Assembly: GCA_946414885.1 (NCBI GenBank)
Contig: CAMKQH010000013.1
Coordinates: 48,013-112,012, forward strand
Source of the DNA: an uncultured Lachnospiraceae bacterium
Lineage (GTDB): Bacteria; Bacillota; Clostridia; Lachnospirales; Lachnospiraceae
Length of the DNA stretch: 64,000 bases
Reading direction: 5' to 3'
Both the position numbers and the translations under genes were made by a program. This document shows positions 54,769 to 63,880 of this stretch, one piece after another (the stretch's first letter is position 1; each line of letters starts with the position of its first letter). Below the pieces are notes generated by a model. That model was not told where the DNA came from and made no database searches. It saw nothing but the letters and a program-made list of their open reading frames with translations.

Positions 54769-56901
54769 TTAGATCAGCGCGTTTGCATCAAGTATTAGCG
54801 CTACTTCACCGTCTCCCAAAATGGTTGCGCCGCTAACGTATTTACACTGTTTGCTGTATTTCCCGAGGGGCTTTATCACGATTTCCAGCTGACCGATCAG
54901 CCTGTCGATCACCAGTCCGGCGTATCTGTCGCCCTTCCTTGCAACCACGACGGTCATCTCTTCCTCAGGGATCCTTGTTCCTTCCACCTCAAGTACGTCA
55001 AAGAGGCTGACGATGGGCATCACGATTCCCCGGAGATTGATCACCTGTTTATTCTGAACCGTTTTCAAATCTGCGTAATGAATGGTTTCTATGCTTTGAA
55101 TGGAGTTCAGCGGGATCGCATATTTCTCACCGCCAACCTCAACCATGAGGGTCTGTATGATGGCCAGCGTCATGGGAAGCCGGATGATCCAGCTGCTTCC
55201 TTCCCCGAGCTTGCTCCTTACTTCCACCTCTCCGCTAAGGGATTCGATCTTGGCCTTTACCACGTCGAGTCCCACGCCGCGTCCCGATACGTCGGTCACC
55301 TGCTTTGCCGTGGAAAAGCTAGGCAAAAAGAGCAGGTCGATGATTTCCTTGTCCGACATGGTCTCTGCCTGCTCCGGAGTGATCGTGCCACGCTCAAGGG
55401 CTTTCTTTTTCACCGCCTCAATGTCGATGCCGTTTCCGTCATCCCTCACTTCGATCACCACGTTGTTGCCGACCTGTGCGGCCTCCAGGAAAATGGAACC
55501 GACGGGATTCTTGCCGCGCTTTATGCGGACGTCCTCCGTCTCCAGGCCGTGGTCTGCGGAATTGCGAAGGAGATGCATCAGCGGATCTCCAAGCTCGTCC
55601 ACCACCGTTCTGTCAAGCTCCGTATCCTCGCCCGACATATAAAGCTCCATTTTCTTGTCAAGCTTTTTGGAGATGTCGCGGATCATGCGGGGGAACTTGT
55701 TGGTCACGGTCTCAATGGGAACCATGCGCACCTTCATGACGGATTCATGAAGATTTGTCGTGACCCGTTCCAAATACTCTATGTTATCCTTTATTCCGTT
55801 TTTGACCTGGTTCTGACCATTTTGCGTAGCGGAAACAATGGAATTCTTCGCAATGATCAGTTCGCTTACGAGGTTCATCAGCTCGTCAAGCTTTTCGATG
55901 TCCACGCGGATCGTCTTGTTCCCAAGATGTTTTCCAACGCTGACGGATTTCTTTTCCGGTTGTTTTTCCTCTTCGCTGACTGGTTTCGTCTCCGCGACGG
56001 CTTTCGGGGCAGAAACCTCGTTTGCCGGAGCAGCCGCAGGCTCTGCAGATACCTGAGAATCTTCCTTTTCCGCGGGTATACTTACCAGTCCTTTTTTATT
56101 CTGCTGATTCAGGTCCAATACGGCACCGGTCACGCACTCGATCTCGGAAATGTTGCCGGCCGCCTTGAGAAGTTCCTCCAAGGTAAGCCGGGAGATCACG
56201 ATCAAAGTAAAGTCCCTGTCAAATCTTTCATCTTCGATGTCCTGAGTGCTGGGACTCGAGGCGATGATCTCGCCTTTTTCACTCACGGTGCGGAGCACAA
56301 GAAACGCTCTCGCCGCTTTCAAAAGGCATTTTTCCTGGATCACCACGTTCAATCCGTAGCACTCATCGCCGTCAGCCCGCGATTCTCTAATGGCTTCCTT
56401 TATGGCGTCATTTAATTCAATTTCATCCCATTTTCCCGCAGGCGCTGATGGCTTTTCCGGTTCTTTTGCGGGAACCGTTTCCGCAGCTTTCTTTTCTTCT
56501 GCGGCGGGTGCATCCTTCGGATCGCTCAGGCACGCATTTAATCTTTGGATCAGTTCTGGATTGTCGTTCGTGCCTTCACTGGAAGTGTTCTGAATGTTTT
56601 GAACATATTCATCCAATGCGTCAAGGCAGCTAAAAAATACGTCAATGATTTGGGAATTCACCTTCAGCTTGCCGCTTCTCACCTCTGAAAAAACGTTTTC
56701 CATGTCGTGGGTCAGCGTCTGCATGCGCGTAAAGCCCATGGTTCCGGCCATTCCCTTTAAGGTATGGGCAGCCCGAAAGATCTCATTGATCACGTCTGTA
56801 TCCTCGGGATTTTCCTCCAGCCGCATGATCTGATCGCTCAGATTTTGAATATGCTCCTTCGTCTCATCCAGAAACATGTCAAGATACTGACTAACGTCCA
56901 T
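54769..56901 (-). CDS. cheA: Chemotaxis histidine kinase CheA
   Basis: Receptor-controlled kinase of 710 aa. Hpt domain with phosphorylated His46 in FRAAHTLKGMAG; P2-like domain (about 165-270); a Pro/Ala/Lys-rich linker (about 275-330); dimerisation helices (DKLDELMNLVSELI-like, about 340-400); HATPase with NSADHGLE, EVRDDGNGID and GRGVGLDVVK; C-terminal CheW-like domain (about 570-705). ATG 56901 follows cheB by 17 bp. Confidence 0.97.
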   Translation of the reverse strand: MDVSQYLDMFLDETKEHIQNLSDQIMRLEENPEDTDVINEIFRAAHTLKGMAGTMGFTRMQTLTHDMENVFSEVRSGKLKVNSQIIDVFFSCLDALDEYVQNIQNTSSEGTNDNPELIQRLNACLSDPKDAPAAEEKKAAETVPAKEPEKPSAPAGKWDEIELNDAIKEAIRESRADGDECYGLNVVIQEKCLLKAARAFLVLRTVSEKGEIIASSPSTQDIEDERFDRDFTLIVISRLTLEELLKAAGNISEIECVTGAVLDLNQQNKKGLVSIPAEKEDSQVSAEPAAAPANEVSAPKAVAETKPVSEEEKQPEKKSVSVGKHLGNKTIRVDIEKLDELMNLVSELIIAKNSIVSATQNGQNQVKNGIKDNIEYLERVTTNLHESVMKVRMVPIETVTNKFPRMIRDISKKLDKKMELYMSGEDTELDRTVVDELGDPLMHLLRNSADHGLETEDVRIKRGKNPVGSIFLEAAQVGNNVVIEVRDDGNGIDIEAVKKKALERGTITPEQAETMSDKEIIDLLFLPSFSTAKQVTDVSGRGVGLDVVKAKIESLSGEVEVRSKLGEGSSWIIRLPMTLAIIQTLMVEVGGEKYAIPLNSIQSIETIHYADLKTVQNKQVINLRGIVMPIVSLFDVLEVEGTRIPEEEMTVVVARKGDRYAGLVIDRLIGQLEIVIKPLGKYSKQCKYVSGATILGDGEVALILDANALI

Positions 56902-56918
56902 ATCTTCCTCCGTTCTAA

Positions 56919-58010
56919 CTACGTAAGTCGTCCCACCCTGTCCTCAATGGCTTTGGCAATTGCGTCCAGCGGAAGCGTTTTGTCGGAAAGCCCGGCATTG
57001 ACGATGCTTTTGGGCATTCCGTAGACTACGCAGCTCTCACAGTCCTGTGTTATCACGTAAACTTCTTTCTTATCTTTCAGATTGCGGATCCCATCCGTGC
57101 CGTCTGAGCCCATGCCGGTAAGCACGACGCATGTCAAGTCAAGCTTTTCCGTCTTTGCAAGGGATTCAAACATATAATTGGCACTGGGTCTGACTCCCTC
57201 CCGAAGAGGTTCGTCCGAATAACGGATCACGCAATTCCCGTTTATGCTTTGTTCCACGTTCAGGTGTCTGCCGCCCATGGCGACGTAGACCGTACCTTTT
57301 TCAAGTTCTTCCCCGTCAGCCGCCTCGCGAACGTTGAGTTCACATGCCTCATTCAGCCTCTCGGCAAAGGACGTGGTAAATCCCTTTGGCATGTGCTGTA
57401 CCAAGACAACGGGCGCATCCAAATCCTTTGGAAGGACCGTCAGGATGCTTTGGAGCGCTTTCGGTCCGCCGGTAGAACTGGCGATCGCAACAAGCTTTTT
57501 GATCCTCCTTGTGCCAGTAACCCGCTGAGGCGTGCTCTTTATTGGCACGCGCTTTGCGGGAGCCACGTAAGGCACCGGAGGTTTATCATACGTCGGAAGC
57601 TTTCCGCAAGTCACTGCATACAAAATTCCCAGAAAGCTTTCCGCAAAATCCTCACCCCGGCAATCCAGGGAAGAACCCGGCTTCTGGATGAAATCCAGCG
57701 CCCCGAGTTCCAGTGCGTCCATTGTGACCTTTGCGCCCTCCGCGGAATCCGTGCTGGCGATCATGATCCTTGCCGCGATCCGGAACTTCCGAAGCTCTGC
57801 GAGGAGCTCAAGTCCGCTCATCTTTGGCATGTTCAGGTCCAACACGACGCCGTCATAGCTTTCCCGGCTCAAAAGATCAAAGGCTTCCATGCCATTTGCC
57901 GCTTTTGCAACCACCTGAAATCTCTTGTCGCTGTTGATGAGATCGCTGAGCACTCTTCGCATTAGCGCCGAATCATCCACAACAAGTATTTTCTTTTTGA
58001 TCTGTTCCAT
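56919..58010 (-). CDS. cheB: Chemotaxis methylesterase/deamidase CheB
   Basis: Response regulator esterase of 363 aa. The receiver has VVDDSALMRR and phospho-acceptor Asp about 58 in VVLDLNMPKMSG. The esterase triad is read as Ser in ASSTGGPKAL, His in QHMPKGFTTSFAERL and Asp in GMGSDGTDG. ATG 58010 is 3 bp after the cheY stop, tightly coupled. Confidence 0.97.
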   Translation of the reverse strand: MEQIKKKILVVDDSALMRRVLSDLINSDKRFQVVAKAANGMEAFDLLSRESYDGVVLDLNMPKMSGLELLAELRKFRIAARIMIASTDSAEGAKVTMDALELGALDFIQKPGSSLDCRGEDFAESFLGILYAVTCGKLPTYDKPPVPYVAPAKRVPIKSTPQRVTGTRRIKKLVAIASSTGGPKALQSILTVLPKDLDAPVVLVQHMPKGFTTSFAERLNEACELNVREAADGEELEKGTVYVAMGGRHLNVEQSINGNCVIRYSDEPLREGVRPSANYMFESLAKTEKLDLTCVVLTGMGSDGTDGIRNLKDKKEVYVITQDCESCVVYGMPKSIVNAGLSDKTLPLDAIAKAIEDRVGRLT

Positions 58011-58013
58011 GCC

Positions 58014-58376
58014 TTACTCCAGGACTTTCCTGACAGCCTCGATCACTCGGTCTGCCTGGAAGGGTTTAACGATAAAATCACGCGCACCCGCTTGAATGGA
58101 TTCGATCACCATTGCCTGTTGTCCCATGGCGGAACACATGACAATCTGCGCATTCTCATTGATTTTCTTGATTTCCTTCAGCGCCTGGATCCCGTCCATT
58201 TCGGGCATGGTGATATCCATAAGCACCAGGTCCGGATGGGTTTCCTGATACTTTTCGATCGCCTTGATTCCGTTTTCCGCTTCCCCCGCAACAACAAAAC
58301 CGTTCTTTGTGAGAATGTCTCTGATCATCATTCTCATAAACGCTGCGTCATCGCAGATCAAAACACTTTTTGCCAT
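58014..58376 (-). CDS. cheY: Chemotaxis response regulator CheY
   Basis: Single receiver domain, 120 aa. ICDDAAFMRMMIRDIL, the phosphorylated Asp in VLMDITMPEMDG, the switch MCSAMGQQAMV and FIVKPFQADRV match the Bacillus-type CheY that binds FliM/FliY at the motor. ATG 58376 has GGAGGAG 8 bases upstream, so the ATG five codons earlier is rejected. First gene of the operon in this window. Confidence 0.94.
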   Translation of the reverse strand: MAKSVLICDDAAFMRMMIRDILTKNGFVVAGEAENGIKAIEKYQETHPDLVLMDITMPEMDGIQALKEIKKINENAQIVMCSAMGQQAMVIESIQAGARDFIVKPFQADRVIEAVRKVLE

Positions 58377-58474
58377 TCCCTTCTCCTCCACGTTATCCGG
58401 AGCTCAATCTCCGTATCGTTACGTGTTCATACGTGCATATTCATTACGCGGGCATAATCCACCCACTCTATTAT

Positions 58475-58502
58475 ATTATAATAAATCTGGGGGAAAACAC
58501 AA
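58475..58502 (-). promoter_or_regulatory. Promoter of the che/sigD operon
   Basis: On the minus strand, -35 TTGTGT (58497-58502), 16 bases, -10 TATAAT (58475-58480). A second overlapping TATAAT lies 5 bases downstream. The leader is about 95 nt. Confidence 0.55.
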
Positions 58503-58568
58503 CCTCTTTTTCCGAATATCGCAAAATATAACAAAGTTTTGGCAAGCCGCCAAGAATGCAAAGAGAAA

Positions 58569-58605
58569 GGGAACGTGTCACTAGACACGTCCCCCTGTCA
58601 CGGTT
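58569..58605. repeat. Palindromic repeat element, short form
   Basis: Arms 58569-58579 and 58584-58594 (10 of 11 pairing) with a 4-nt loop, plus flanking CTGTCACGG. Over 20 bases it matches the right arm of the palindrome at 62967-63048 at 18 positions. Confidence 0.7.
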
Positions 58606-58614
58606 TTGGGACCT

Positions 58615-59403
58615 TTATCTTCTTTTGTTCTTGCGCTTTAATTCTTCGATCTCCTCGAATACCACGTCGTTCAACACTTTGATGTAAGTGCCCTTCATGC
58701 CGGAGGATCTGGATTCAATGACGCCGGCACTCTCAAACTTTCTGAGGGCGTTTACGATCACGGAACGCGTGATTCCTACGCGGTCAGCAATCTTGGAAGC
58801 CACCAGGATGCCTTCCATGCCGTTTAATTCATCAAAGATGTGGGTGATCGCTTCCATCTCGGAAAAGCTTAAGGTTCCGATCGCGGACTTGACCACGGCG
58901 ATCTTTCTGCTCTCCTCCGAGCTCTCCTCATTTACGGCGCGGAGCATCTCCAGGCCAACGACGGTCGTGCCGTACTCGCACAGGATGATGTCGTCAATGT
59001 CATACTGCTCGTCGCACTTATAGATAAACAGGGTTCCAAGTCTTTCTCCCGCGATCTCGATGGGGGCGATGATGGCCTGATATCTTCTGACGTCAATCTT
59101 CTCAAATCCAAGGGTCTCCAAGTTCACATTCTCCTTTGTGCTGAGCACGCCAAGGAAACGCTCGTTCAACATGGAGTCAATGAATTCTCCGACGCAGTCT
59201 CCGAGGAGCTCCGTGATGGTGTCCGTTCCGTCGGATTCCCCGATGCCCAGAACCTTACCCTTTTTACTGATTACAAGCACGTTGCTGTTCAAGATCTCCT
59301 TCATAACGTTACAGATATCGTTAAAAACCACCTTGCTGGAGTTGTTATTGTGTAAAAGTTTTCCGATTTTTCTGGTTTTATCAAGAAGTTGTACGCTACT
59401 CAT
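58615..59403 (-). CDS. codY: GTP/branched-chain amino acid-sensing regulator CodY
   Basis: Global nutrient-status repressor, 262 aa. The N-terminal GAF domain (about 1-155) starts LLDKTRKIGKLLHNNNS; the C-terminal winged helix contains ASKIADRVGITRSVIVNALRK, the strongly conserved CodY recognition helix, then ESAGVIESRSSGMKGTYI. ATG 59403 has GGGAGGAAA upstream. It lies downstream of topA, separated by a terminator. Confidence 0.97.
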   Translation of the reverse strand: MSSVQLLDKTRKIGKLLHNNNSSKVVFNDICNVMKEILNSNVLVISKKGKVLGIGESDGTDTITELLGDCVGEFIDSMLNERFLGVLSTKENVNLETLGFEKIDVRRYQAIIAPIEIAGERLGTLFIYKCDEQYDIDDIILCEYGTTVVGLEMLRAVNEESSEESRKIAVVKSAIGTLSFSEMEAITHIFDELNGMEGILVASKIADRVGITRSVIVNALRKFESAGVIESRSSGMKGTYIKVLNDVVFEEIEELKRKNKRR

Positions 59404-59448
59404 TCCGATTTCCTCCCATTCATCGTAAAAATCCCCTTTATAGCACGC

Positions 59449-59477
59449 AAAAAGGGAGCTTTATTCGAGCTCCCTTA
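59449..59477 (-). terminator. Terminator of topA
   Basis: AAGGGAGCT (59452-59460) pairs with AGCTCCCTT (59468-59476). On the minus strand it ends in TTTTT. It lies between topA and codY, 46 bases before the codY ATG, so some read-through into codY is possible. Confidence 0.85.
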
Positions 59478-59526
59478 TAGTTTATCACAAAAAATTTCCG
59501 ATTACAATGATAATTTTTTGAATTTA

Positions 59527-61611
59527 TTAAATTTTTTCAGTATCTTTTTGAATTTTCAGAATACTATAGCCACATTTTTCGTCTGCGCAGACAAGGCGAT
59601 TCCCCTTTTCCAATAACGCATTGCCGCACTTCGGACATTTCTCTCCGGAGGGCTTGTTCCAGACCATAAAATCGCACTCAGGATTTCCGATGCAGCCGTA
59701 ATATCTTCTGCCCTTTTGGGTTCTCTTGATCACCACATCCTTGCCGCATTTCGGACAGGTCACGCCAGTTTTCTCATAATAGGGCTTTGCATTCTGACAC
59801 TCAGGGAATCCGGGACATGCCAGGAATTTTCCTTTGCTGCCGTACTTGATCACCATCTTGCGGCCGCACTTCTCGCAAACCTCGTCTGACTCCTCGTCGG
59901 CAACCTTCACCTGTGACAGATCCTTCTCGGCCTGTACGACTGCCTTGTCGAGATCCGGGTAAAAGTTTTCAATGATGGTCTTCCACTTTACGGTTCCCTC
60001 TTCCACGCCGTCAAGCAGGGCTTCCAGGTTCGCGGTGAAATTCACGTCCACGATCGTGGGGAATGCCTCCACCATCATCTGGTTAACTACCTCTCCAAGC
60101 TCGGTGACGATCAGGTTCTTTCCTTCCTTCGCGATGTAACGTCTGCCAAGAATCGTTCCAATGGTGGGCGCGTAGGTACTGGGACGTCCAATGCCAAGCT
60201 CCTCAAGGGTCTTTACGAGTGATGCCTCAGTAAAATGCGCGGGCGGCTGGGTAAAGTGTTGCTCTGAGCGTACGCCGGAACAATCCAGCTTCATGCCCTT
60301 TTCCAAAGTACCCGTGAAGGAAGTGGTTTCCTCTTCCTCGTCCTTTTGAACGTAAACGCTGGTGAAGCCGTCAAACTTCAATTTCGATGCCGCCATGGTG
60401 AAAATGCTCTTTCCTGCACTCACCTTCACGGAAGTCGTCTCATATTTTGCAGGTGCCATCTGGCTTGCCGCAAAGCGCTGCCAAATCAGCTGATAAAGCC
60501 TAAAAAGGTCTCTGGGGAGCTGATCCTTGATCGCGATGGGAAGAAGGGTAATGTCCGTGGGACGGATTGCTTCATGGGCATCCTGGATCCTCTGCGCCTT
60601 CTTGTTCTCGGAAGCCTTCTGCGCCAGATATTCCTTTCCATAATGCTTTTCAATATATTCCCTTGCGTTTTCTGCAGCCTCCTCTGACACTCGGACGGAG
60701 TCCGTACGAAGGTAGGTGATGAGACCGATGGTGCCTTCCCCCTTGATCTCTACGCCTTCATAAAGCTGCTGTGCAAGATTCATGGTCTTGCTCGTGGAGA
60801 AATTCAACACCTTGCTGGCTTCCTGCTGAAGTGTGGAAGTCGTAAAGGGAAGCGGTGCCTTCTTCATTCTCTCACCCGTCTTTACTTCTTTTACAACATA
60901 TGACGCGCCGTCCACGTCCTTCAGCACCTTCTTTACGTCTGCCTCGCAGGTAAGGTCCTGCTTAGCCGAAGACGTGCCGTAATATTTTGCCGCCACGGGC
61001 TTCTTCGCGCCGGGGATCTTCAAGTCAGCCTCTACGCTCCAGTATTCCTCGGGCGTGAAGTTCTCGATCTCCGTCTCTCTGTCACAGATGATGCGAAGTG
61101 CAACGGATTGCACTCTTCCCGCACTGAGGCCTCTCTTGATCTTCGCCCAGAGAAGCGGCGAGATCCGGTAGCCCACCATGCGGTCAAGCATTCTTCTGGC
61201 CTGCTGCGCGTCTACGAGATTCATGTCGATCTCACGGGCATTCTTAAGGCTTTCCTTCACTACGTTCTTCGTGATCTCGTTGAAAGTAATGCGGTAAACC
61301 TTTTTATCATTTAATTTTAAGGCATGATAGAGATGCCAGGAAATTGCCTCTCCCTCACGGTCAGGGTCAGTTGCGAGATAGATCTTCTCTGCCTTCTTCA
61401 CTTCTTTGCGAAGATTTGCGAGAATGTCGCCCTTACCGCGGATCGTGATGTATTTCGGTTCATAATCATCCTCCGGCGAAAAGCCCAGCTGACTCTTCGG
61501 AAGATCTCTTACGTGACCGTTACTTGCTACCACTTCAAAATTACTTCCCAGAAATTTTTTAATGGTCTTTATCTTAGAAGGTGACTCCACAATTACGAGA
61601 TTTTTTGCCAT
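59527..61611 (-). CDS. topA: DNA topoisomerase I
   Basis: Relaxes negative supercoils, 694 aa. Toprim domain at the start (NLVIVESPSKIKTIKKFLG, then TDPDREGEAISWH), catalytic Tyr300 in GLITYLRTDSVR, and three C-terminal four-Cys zinc modules (CEKCGRKM, CPKCGKDV, CPKCGNAL with their second halves). ATG 61611 is chosen because the protein family starts here and GGGGAAG lies upstream; the longer in-frame ATG (61686) covers the promoter. Confidence 0.97.
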   Translation of the reverse strand: MAKNLVIVESPSKIKTIKKFLGSNFEVVASNGHVRDLPKSQLGFSPEDDYEPKYITIRGKGDILANLRKEVKKAEKIYLATDPDREGEAISWHLYHALKLNDKKVYRITFNEITKNVVKESLKNAREIDMNLVDAQQARRMLDRMVGYRISPLLWAKIKRGLSAGRVQSVALRIICDRETEIENFTPEEYWSVEADLKIPGAKKPVAAKYYGTSSAKQDLTCEADVKKVLKDVDGASYVVKEVKTGERMKKAPLPFTTSTLQQEASKVLNFSTSKTMNLAQQLYEGVEIKGEGTIGLITYLRTDSVRVSEEAAENAREYIEKHYGKEYLAQKASENKKAQRIQDAHEAIRPTDITLLPIAIKDQLPRDLFRLYQLIWQRFAASQMAPAKYETTSVKVSAGKSIFTMAASKLKFDGFTSVYVQKDEEEETTSFTGTLEKGMKLDCSGVRSEQHFTQPPAHFTEASLVKTLEELGIGRPSTYAPTIGTILGRRYIAKEGKNLIVTELGEVVNQMMVEAFPTIVDVNFTANLEALLDGVEEGTVKWKTIIENFYPDLDKAVVQAEKDLSQVKVADEESDEVCEKCGRKMVIKYGSKGKFLACPGFPECQNAKPYYEKTGVTCPKCGKDVVIKRTQKGRRYYGCIGNPECDFMVWNKPSGEKCPKCGNALLEKGNRLVCADEKCGYSILKIQKDTEKI

Positions 61612-61684
61612 CTTTTCTTCCCCTTTACACTGCCGCCTTGTATGTTTTGCTCCAACAAAATTGACCCAGCGCCAATCGTGAAAC

Positions 61685-61713
61685 ACTATACACTAAAAAA
61701 ATCGGCACGTCAA
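61685..61713 (-). promoter_or_regulatory. Promoter of topA
   Basis: On the minus strand, -35 TTGACG (61708-61713), 17 bases, -10 TATAGT (61685-61690). Confidence 0.8.
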
Positions 61714-61738
61714 GGGCGCAATTTCAGAGGTTGAAGAA

Positions 61739-61776
61739 AGGAGCCACGTCTGACCCAAGCCAGACGCAGCCCCCTA
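61739..61776 (-). terminator. Terminator of the HD-GYP gene
   Basis: A 13-bp stem with a few mismatches (61740-61752 with 61761-61774) and an 8-nt loop, then CCTTTCTT on the minus strand, starting about 10 bases past the stop. Confidence 0.6.
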
Positions 61777-61783
61777 ACTAACG

Positions 61784-62884
61784 TTACAATATGACGATGC
61801 TCGCGCATTTCAAGTCTTCTGCAAGCTTATAAACGCGACCGGATTGCACGCCCACGACCGTAGGACGAAGCATAAATCCGGGATTATTCTTTACGACCTT
61901 CGCTTCCTCACCATTACTTAAGGTAACAATGCTGTCAACGGGATACAGGATCACGCTGTCAAGGAAGCTCTGCATAACAAAAATGTCTAGCTCAGAGGTC
62001 ATTGCCATGATGATTTCTATGGAATCCCGCTTCGATATTTTTTGCTTATAGGCCCGCCTGGTCACCAAGGAATCATAGATGTCGGCAACGGCAATGATCC
62101 TTGCATAAAGATGAATGTCCTTGTCCGCCAGTCTGTCAGGATATCCCGTGCCGTTTAATTTTTCATGATGCTGCAAAACCCCAAGCAAAACGTTGTTATT
62201 AAAGCCTGTCTTCTCCCTCAGCATGTCGTAGCCATACCTCGCATGCTTTTTCATGACCTCAAATTCCTGTTCCGTAAGTCTGGACGGCTTATTCAAGATT
62301 TCCTGAGGGATCCTCATTTTCCCAATGTCGTGCAGGAGTCCCGCTATCCCTACGTCATGGATCTCCTTTTCATTTAGACCATATTTTCTGGCGATGATCA
62401 TCGCCATGGTCGCCACGTCCACGCTGTGCCTAAAAGTGTATTCGTCACCGACCTTAAGGGATCCGATGTCGACTGCGATGGCATTATTGGCCTCAAGGGT
62501 TCTCATTAATTCATTGGTAATGTTACCCGTCATCAGCGCAAAATTATCGTCCGTCGTACTGCTGAACAGATATTGGATTCCCTTGCCGACGCGCTTTTGC
62601 ACGTCCTCCGTGAGGTTGAGGCTGGAACGGTCCTCCACGCGGATCTGATCGATCTTCTCCTGCACTTCCTTGGCAATGACCGTGGGTTCCTTTTCTTCCG
62701 GATGATCTTCCTCATCGCGAACGTAAATTTCCGTAATTCCGTCCCGAAGCAATCCTTCAATATGAAAGTCATCCAAAAAAGAGCCTTTTTTAAATAAGGC
62801 CCTGCCGTTTGCGTCCATGATGGTCTGGTCCACGACCTTTCCTGCCGCGAGATCTTCAGTTTTCATTGAACGAATCTCTGCCAA
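61784..62884 (-). CDS. HD-GYP domain protein (probable cyclic dinucleotide phosphodiesterase)
   Basis: Protein of 366 aa with no receiver domain. The N-terminal region (about 1-120) is a DUF3391-like mixed fold (LAAGKVVDQTIMDANGRALF). The HD-GYP domain (about 145-310) has HSVDVATMAM, LLHDIGKMRIP, KKHARYGYDML and the complete HHEKLNGTGYP motif, expected for metal-dependent c-di-GMP hydrolysis. A C-terminal beta piece follows. The start is TTG 62884 with GAGG about 10 bases upstream; ATG 62866 is an alternative. Located beside topA and the che genes, it may link c-di-GMP to motility. Confidence 0.9.
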   Translation of the reverse strand: MAEIRSMKTEDLAAGKVVDQTIMDANGRALFKKGSFLDDFHIEGLLRDGITEIYVRDEEDHPEEKEPTVIAKEVQEKIDQIRVEDRSSLNLTEDVQKRVGKGIQYLFSSTTDDNFALMTGNITNELMRTLEANNAIAVDIGSLKVGDEYTFRHSVDVATMAMIIARKYGLNEKEIHDVGIAGLLHDIGKMRIPQEILNKPSRLTEQEFEVMKKHARYGYDMLREKTGFNNNVLLGVLQHHEKLNGTGYPDRLADKDIHLYARIIAVADIYDSLVTRRAYKQKISKRDSIEIIMAMTSELDIFVMQSFLDSVILYPVDSIVTLSNGEEAKVVKNNPGFMLRPTVVGVQSGRVYKLAEDLKCASIVIL

Positions 62885-62911
62885 TGCCGTTTACCTCACA
62901 ATCTTAATTAC

Positions 62912-62940
62912 ATTATGACGTAAAATCGGTATTTTTTCAA
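62912..62940 (-). promoter_or_regulatory. Promoter of the HD-GYP gene
   Basis: On the minus strand, -35 TTGAAA (62935-62940), 17 bases, -10 CATAAT (62912-62917), immediately below the long palindrome. Confidence 0.75.
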
Positions 62941-62966
62941 GTTGAATCATTGTTAGAAATATAGCA

Positions 62967-63048
62967 GGGGTGGGTCACGGGGGCGTGTCTGCTGACATAA
63001 TTTTCCATGGCAAATTGTGTCAGCAGACACGTCCCCGTGACCCACCCC
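62967..63048. repeat. 82-bp imperfect palindrome (REPIN/MITE-like)
   Basis: Two 41-base arms (62967-63007 and 63008-63048), with three mismatches, are centred on CCATGG. The outer part reads GGGGTGGGTCACGGGG and the inner part CGTGTCTGCTGACA. It shares an 18 of 20 core with the element at 58569. It lies between the nadE stop and the HD-GYP promoter and might also stop nadE transcription. No transposase is nearby. Confidence 0.8.
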
Positions 63049-63059
63049 CGATAAGCTCC

Positions 63060-63806
63060 TTAGTTTTGTTCAAATTTGGGTATCACTCTCAGCTTATGAA
63101 GATTCATTGCATGCATTCTGTCGATCTTCTTCTTGATCTCTTCATCCTCGCAAATGCCTTCGCGGATATAACGATCCAAGGTCGCATAGGTAAAACCAAA
63201 ACGGTCTTCATCCGTCATGCCGCAAAGACCGTCAGACGGCGCCTTGTGCACCAACTCCCTTGGAAGCTCCGTAAAGGTGTCTCCCACGGCTCTGACCTCT
63301 TGTACCGTCAGATCGGAGATCGGCGAGAAATCACCGGCGGCATCGCCGTATTTCGTGCTGTATCCAATCCAATCCTCGGAGAGATTACAGGTATTGGCAA
63401 CGCGTCCCCCCTCCGGCAAGCTTGCCGCCACGGCATACAGCGTGGCCATCCGCATTCTGGGAGGCGTATTGATGCCCGCATCCCTGGATGGTTCCACTCC
63501 TCCAGCCTTTACGGCATCCAGGAGCGCATCCACGGCTGCCCCCACGGATATGGTGGCATGCCTGATGCCCAAAGCCTCCACGACCTTCTTAGAATCATCA
63601 ATGTCCGGCTGCACGCCCTGAGGCATCATCACGCCAAATACGCGATCCTTACCCAGCGCCTCCACAAGAAGTGCCGCCACGATGGTGGAATCCTTTCCGC
63701 CCGATATTCCGATCACGGCCGTGGCCTTCGGACCACTCTCCGCAAACCACTCCCTTATCCACTCTACAATCTCTTTCCGAACCTTTCCGGCGTCAAATTC
63801 CTTCAT
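63060..63806 (-). CDS. nadE: NAD synthetase (ammonia-dependent type)
   Basis: Last step of NAD synthesis, from deamido-NAD, 248 aa. The PP-loop motif GISGGKDSTIVAALLVEALG (about 37-56), the block CNLSEDWIGYSTKYGDAAGD and FGFTYATLDRYI are NadE. There is no glutaminase domain, so free ammonia is the likely donor. ATG 63806 has AAAGGAG 8 bases upstream; the ATG at 63830 is less well placed. Confidence 0.95.
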   Translation of the reverse strand: MKEFDAGKVRKEIVEWIREWFAESGPKATAVIGISGGKDSTIVAALLVEALGKDRVFGVMMPQGVQPDIDDSKKVVEALGIRHATISVGAAVDALLDAVKAGGVEPSRDAGINTPPRMRMATLYAVAASLPEGGRVANTCNLSEDWIGYSTKYGDAAGDFSPISDLTVQEVRAVGDTFTELPRELVHKAPSDGLCGMTDEDRFGFTYATLDRYIREGICEDEEIKKKIDRMHAMNLHKLRVIPKFEQN

Positions 63807-63880
63807 ACCCGCCACTCCTTTCCATTCCATTCATCTCCCCGACGGAGCTTGCCCTAGCTTCATGCTTGCCCTTCCTTGGT

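Noticed and set aside
55078..56415. 445-codon plus-strand open frame opposite cheA
   Set aside because: It is a shadow of cheA; its composition is that of an antisense frame and cheA is unmistakable.
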